A stretch of 64,000 nucleotides of DNA from Bradysia coprophila (Eukaryota; Arthropoda; Insecta; Diptera; Sciaridae). Shown piece by piece: positions 61,524 through 64,000 of this stretch. Below the pieces are notes generated by a model that made no database searches, had not been told where the DNA came from, and saw only the letters and a list, made by a program, of their open reading frames with translations. Position 1 is the first letter of the stretch. Each line of letters opens with the position of its first letter. The position numbers were made by a program, and so were the translations under genes. The stretch lies in NCBI RefSeq assembly GCF_014529535.1, contig NW_023503493.1:17702001-17766000 (forward strand), given 5' to 3'.

Positions 61524-64000
61524 TCAATTGTCATCATCATCATCATCGTCGTCGTCGTCACGACCTCCATTTACCGCTTTTACATTCAGTATTGCAGGAT
61601 CAAAACTCATGCACGAATCGTTTTTAGCGCACTGTTCAATCAAAAACTTCCAATTTTCATCTTGCACAAGAATCCGAGGACTGCCAAATATAACCAATAA
61701 CGCTCTGGCCCGCGAAATCGCAACATTCATGCGCTTCGGACTCTTGACAAAGCCCAAATTGTGTTTTTTATCGGTTTGACGTATCTCACGACCCACCGTT
61801 CGTACCGTTGACACCAAAATGATTTTGCGCTCTTGCCCTTGAAATTCTTCGACGGTACCGACTTTCGGCGCAATTAGGTCCGTACTTTCAATTATATTGC
61901 GGATCGTTTTCACTTGTTGTGTGTACGGTGTGATGATTCCAATGTCGTCCGCATCACAGCCATACTTCATGAGTTTCATCATAAATTGCAGAACCTGTAA
62001 CATGTGAATAGAATTGGATTTGAAATTGATCTGAGCTTTCTGTGACTCAATTCGTGACTTACATTATTTGCTTCAGCGGCATTAAACCAGGACGGCGAAT
62101 CGGCACATTGTTGACTTTTACCTTGAACGCCAATGAAAATAACACCTTGAGTGACATTTTCCTGCTCTGGATGCAAGAAAATTGGTCGCAATCGTTTCAC
62201 CAATTCGGCTTCGATGCTGTCCACGTCGTTGACCATTGCCTTCAAGTCGGAATCGTAAAATAATTCACTGTAGATGCTCATTATGCTTGGAAGAGACCGA
62301 TAGTTGAACACTAATCGGGTAATAAGCCTCGGATCGAAGCGACGTTCAAATCTCTGTTGAAGAAGAAATGGAATTAGTAAACCGACTGTCCACGAGACGT
62401 CTCACTACAATCTATACACACACCTCTGGGTCCGGTTTGTACGGAGTTCGTTCCAGTAATCGTACTAAGTATGATTGATCTAGACCGCGACTCTTTGCAT
62501 AGCTGCTCAAAACAATTGGACCCAATTGCATAGGATCTCCAGCGAGTATAATCTGTCCGTTGCGCTTGTCAACAAACGACATTGGAATAACGATTTCCGT
62601 CTCCATACTTTGACCACTCTCATCAATTATGACATGAGTAAAATGATTTTCAGGAAAATCGCACTGCATTAGCGTTCCCAGTGTAATGCACGTTCCAATC
62701 AGCACCCGACGCAATCTCAAATATTTGCTATTGCAATTCATTTTCAATCCGGATACGGTAAGTTTGATACCATCGTCGGTCGTTTCTTCTCTCGCTATGT
62801 CAATGGTACCGCAATGGCGAATGATACTTTCCGGAATCGTTTCTTTCTGAATGCTGTTCTCGCTCACCAGTCGTATGAATTCACCCTGCATTAACGCTCC
62901 ACTTTCGACAATTCGCTCTGTTATCAAATTAGCTGAACTGTTGGAAGGTGTGGCAACTAGAATCCGACTGTGCGGCACTTTTTTGTACAGTTGTAAGATC
63001 GTTTCGATGAGTGTGACCGTTTTTCCTGTGCCGGGTGGACCAAAAATGACATAGGGTAAAGGACGTGCAACTCCTTGCAAAATATTCGTGACGGCTTGTT
63101 TCTGCACAATATTCAGCTCAGGATTGAACCACGGTATGACTGAACTCTGCAACAAAAGTTCACCAGTCTCTACATTCAACTGAACGTCGAGTTGCTTCTC
63201 TTTCGTGACGACTTTGTTTGCGAATAAGATTTCTGGCAATTTATTTTTAATTAGGTCGATAGCATGGTGTTGTTTTCGAAGTGGTGTTCGCGAGAAGTAG
63301 AAATAAATGTTGTAATCTTCAGAGTTGTATTTGGCGTGAAAGGCATCGTTGAATTTGAGTAAGATTCTGTCTTTCTTCACGCCATGGATGCATCCTTCAA
63401 AGCCCTTTTCCTGTCCCGGTGCTTGTGACGAGAACGGACTAAAAACTTTTACAGAGTCGCCTGTGCAATGAGAAAACGCAAAATGTTAGATGTGTTGTTG
63501 ATCACCGAGAATTAATCCGCCTATAATATGCGACTCACCAATGACCAAAGATGGTCGACTCTCAGCAATATTTTGAACGGTCAGAGATAAATACTCTCCT
63601 TCCCGTTTGAAGAACGATTTCTTGTCGTATCTGCGCATATTGTGGTACATTTCGCATTCTTCCAGATGAAGCAAAGTGTGAAAGATTCTGCAATAGCCTG
63701 TGACGTCCAGATTGGCCTTTAGCAGTGGCCAAAAGGAATCCAACGTTTCGTTAATGTAATTGCGCGAATTTTTCGGATCGTTTACTATTGCCTTCATAGA
63801 ATCCGGCACTGCCCACTGCTTGAATTTTGTTTTGACGAAATTGGCCGTTTTTATTACAGGCACACCTTGTATGGTGCTGCGTGTTGCATCCATCCGAGCT
63901 ACTCTTTGCGTGTATGACAAATTTTTCTGCACATTAGATCCGGTTCCAATGAATGGATGAATTTGCTCGACGTCTTGTAAGATGACGATAATGTTTCGGA
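61524..64000 (-). CDS. armi: Armitage/MOV10-type SF1 RNA helicase, 3' part (partial)
   Basis: Four exons on the minus strand: 64000(partial)-63539, 63460-62424, 62353-62063, 61994-61524 (stop), about 750 aa. The N-terminal part has LLHLEECEMYHNMRRYD and ESRPSLVIGDSVKVFSP, as in Armitage/MOV10. The helicase core shows motif I FGPPGTGKTVTLIETILQ, motif II VIIDESGQSMETE, motif III LAGDPMQLGPIVLS, motif IV region FNYRSLPSIMSIYSE, motif V EFQGQERKIILVSTVR and motif VI NVAISRARALLVIFG. The C-terminus is a run of Asp encoded by a TCA/TCG microsatellite (about 61533-61560). Armitage loads Piwi with piRNA precursors at mitochondria and also acts in RISC assembly; MOV10 is an alternative name for the same family. 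Introns are 69-78 bp, all in phase. The 5' part lies beyond the window. Confidence 0.92.

Noticed and set aside
61429-61779. 116-codon plus ORF
   Set aside because: Antisense of the last helicase exon; the Ser run is the microsatellite.

Overview
The window looks like nuclear DNA of an insect, most likely a nematoceran fly such as a fungus gnat; the family is my inference. It is AT-rich, has short GT-AG introns (mostly 55-160 bp), carries a gustatory receptor, an ionotropic receptor and an Armitage-like helicase, and is crowded with small inverted-repeat transposons. No bacterial operon structure, CRISPR array or intact tRNA/rRNA gene was seen. All exon models were built by hand by joining splice sites that keep the frame and restore known family motifs.

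Layout. 1-483 (-) 5' end of a mitochondrial NSUN4-type rRNA methyltransferase; 2059-3532 (+) splicing factor RBM22; 3533-7877 transposon debris; 7878-10534 (-) an alpha-1,4-glycosyltransferase (A4GALT type); 10535-14425 MITEs; 14426-15250 (+) malectin; 17012-17913 (-) an unrecognised secreted protein; 17914-32250 a gene-poor stretch with large non-autonomous transposons and two tentative small membrane-protein genes; 32693-34628 (+) an intron-bearing class I (bacterial/fungal-type) NADP glutamate dehydrogenase; 34629-40780 transposons; 40781-42062 (+) gustatory receptor; 42063-45578 foldback elements; 45579-48375 (+) ionotropic receptor resembling Ir21a, with one frame break; 49861-55227 (-) AKAP10/D-AKAP2, whose 3.4 kb intron holds a decayed retroelement and an inverted copy of the 3' end of WDR12; 55865-58134 (+) WDR12; 58135-61523 two neighbouring hAT-like elements; 61524-64000 (-) 3' part of an Armitage/MOV10-type helicase.

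The genes are independent eukaryotic loci, not a pathway. Two are RNA-biology factors (RBM22, Armitage), two act on ribosomes (NSUN4 on mitochondrial rRNA, WDR12 in 60S assembly), two act in the secretory pathway (A4GALT, malectin), and two are chemo/thermosensory receptors.

The most noteworthy points are the class I glutamate dehydrogenase in an insect locus (possible old horizontal transfer, now with five introns), the inverted WDR12 tail inside the AKAP10 intron, and at least ten elements with 7-8 bp target-site duplications (hAT-like signature) and no transposase ORF, several with arms built from short degenerate tandem repeats.
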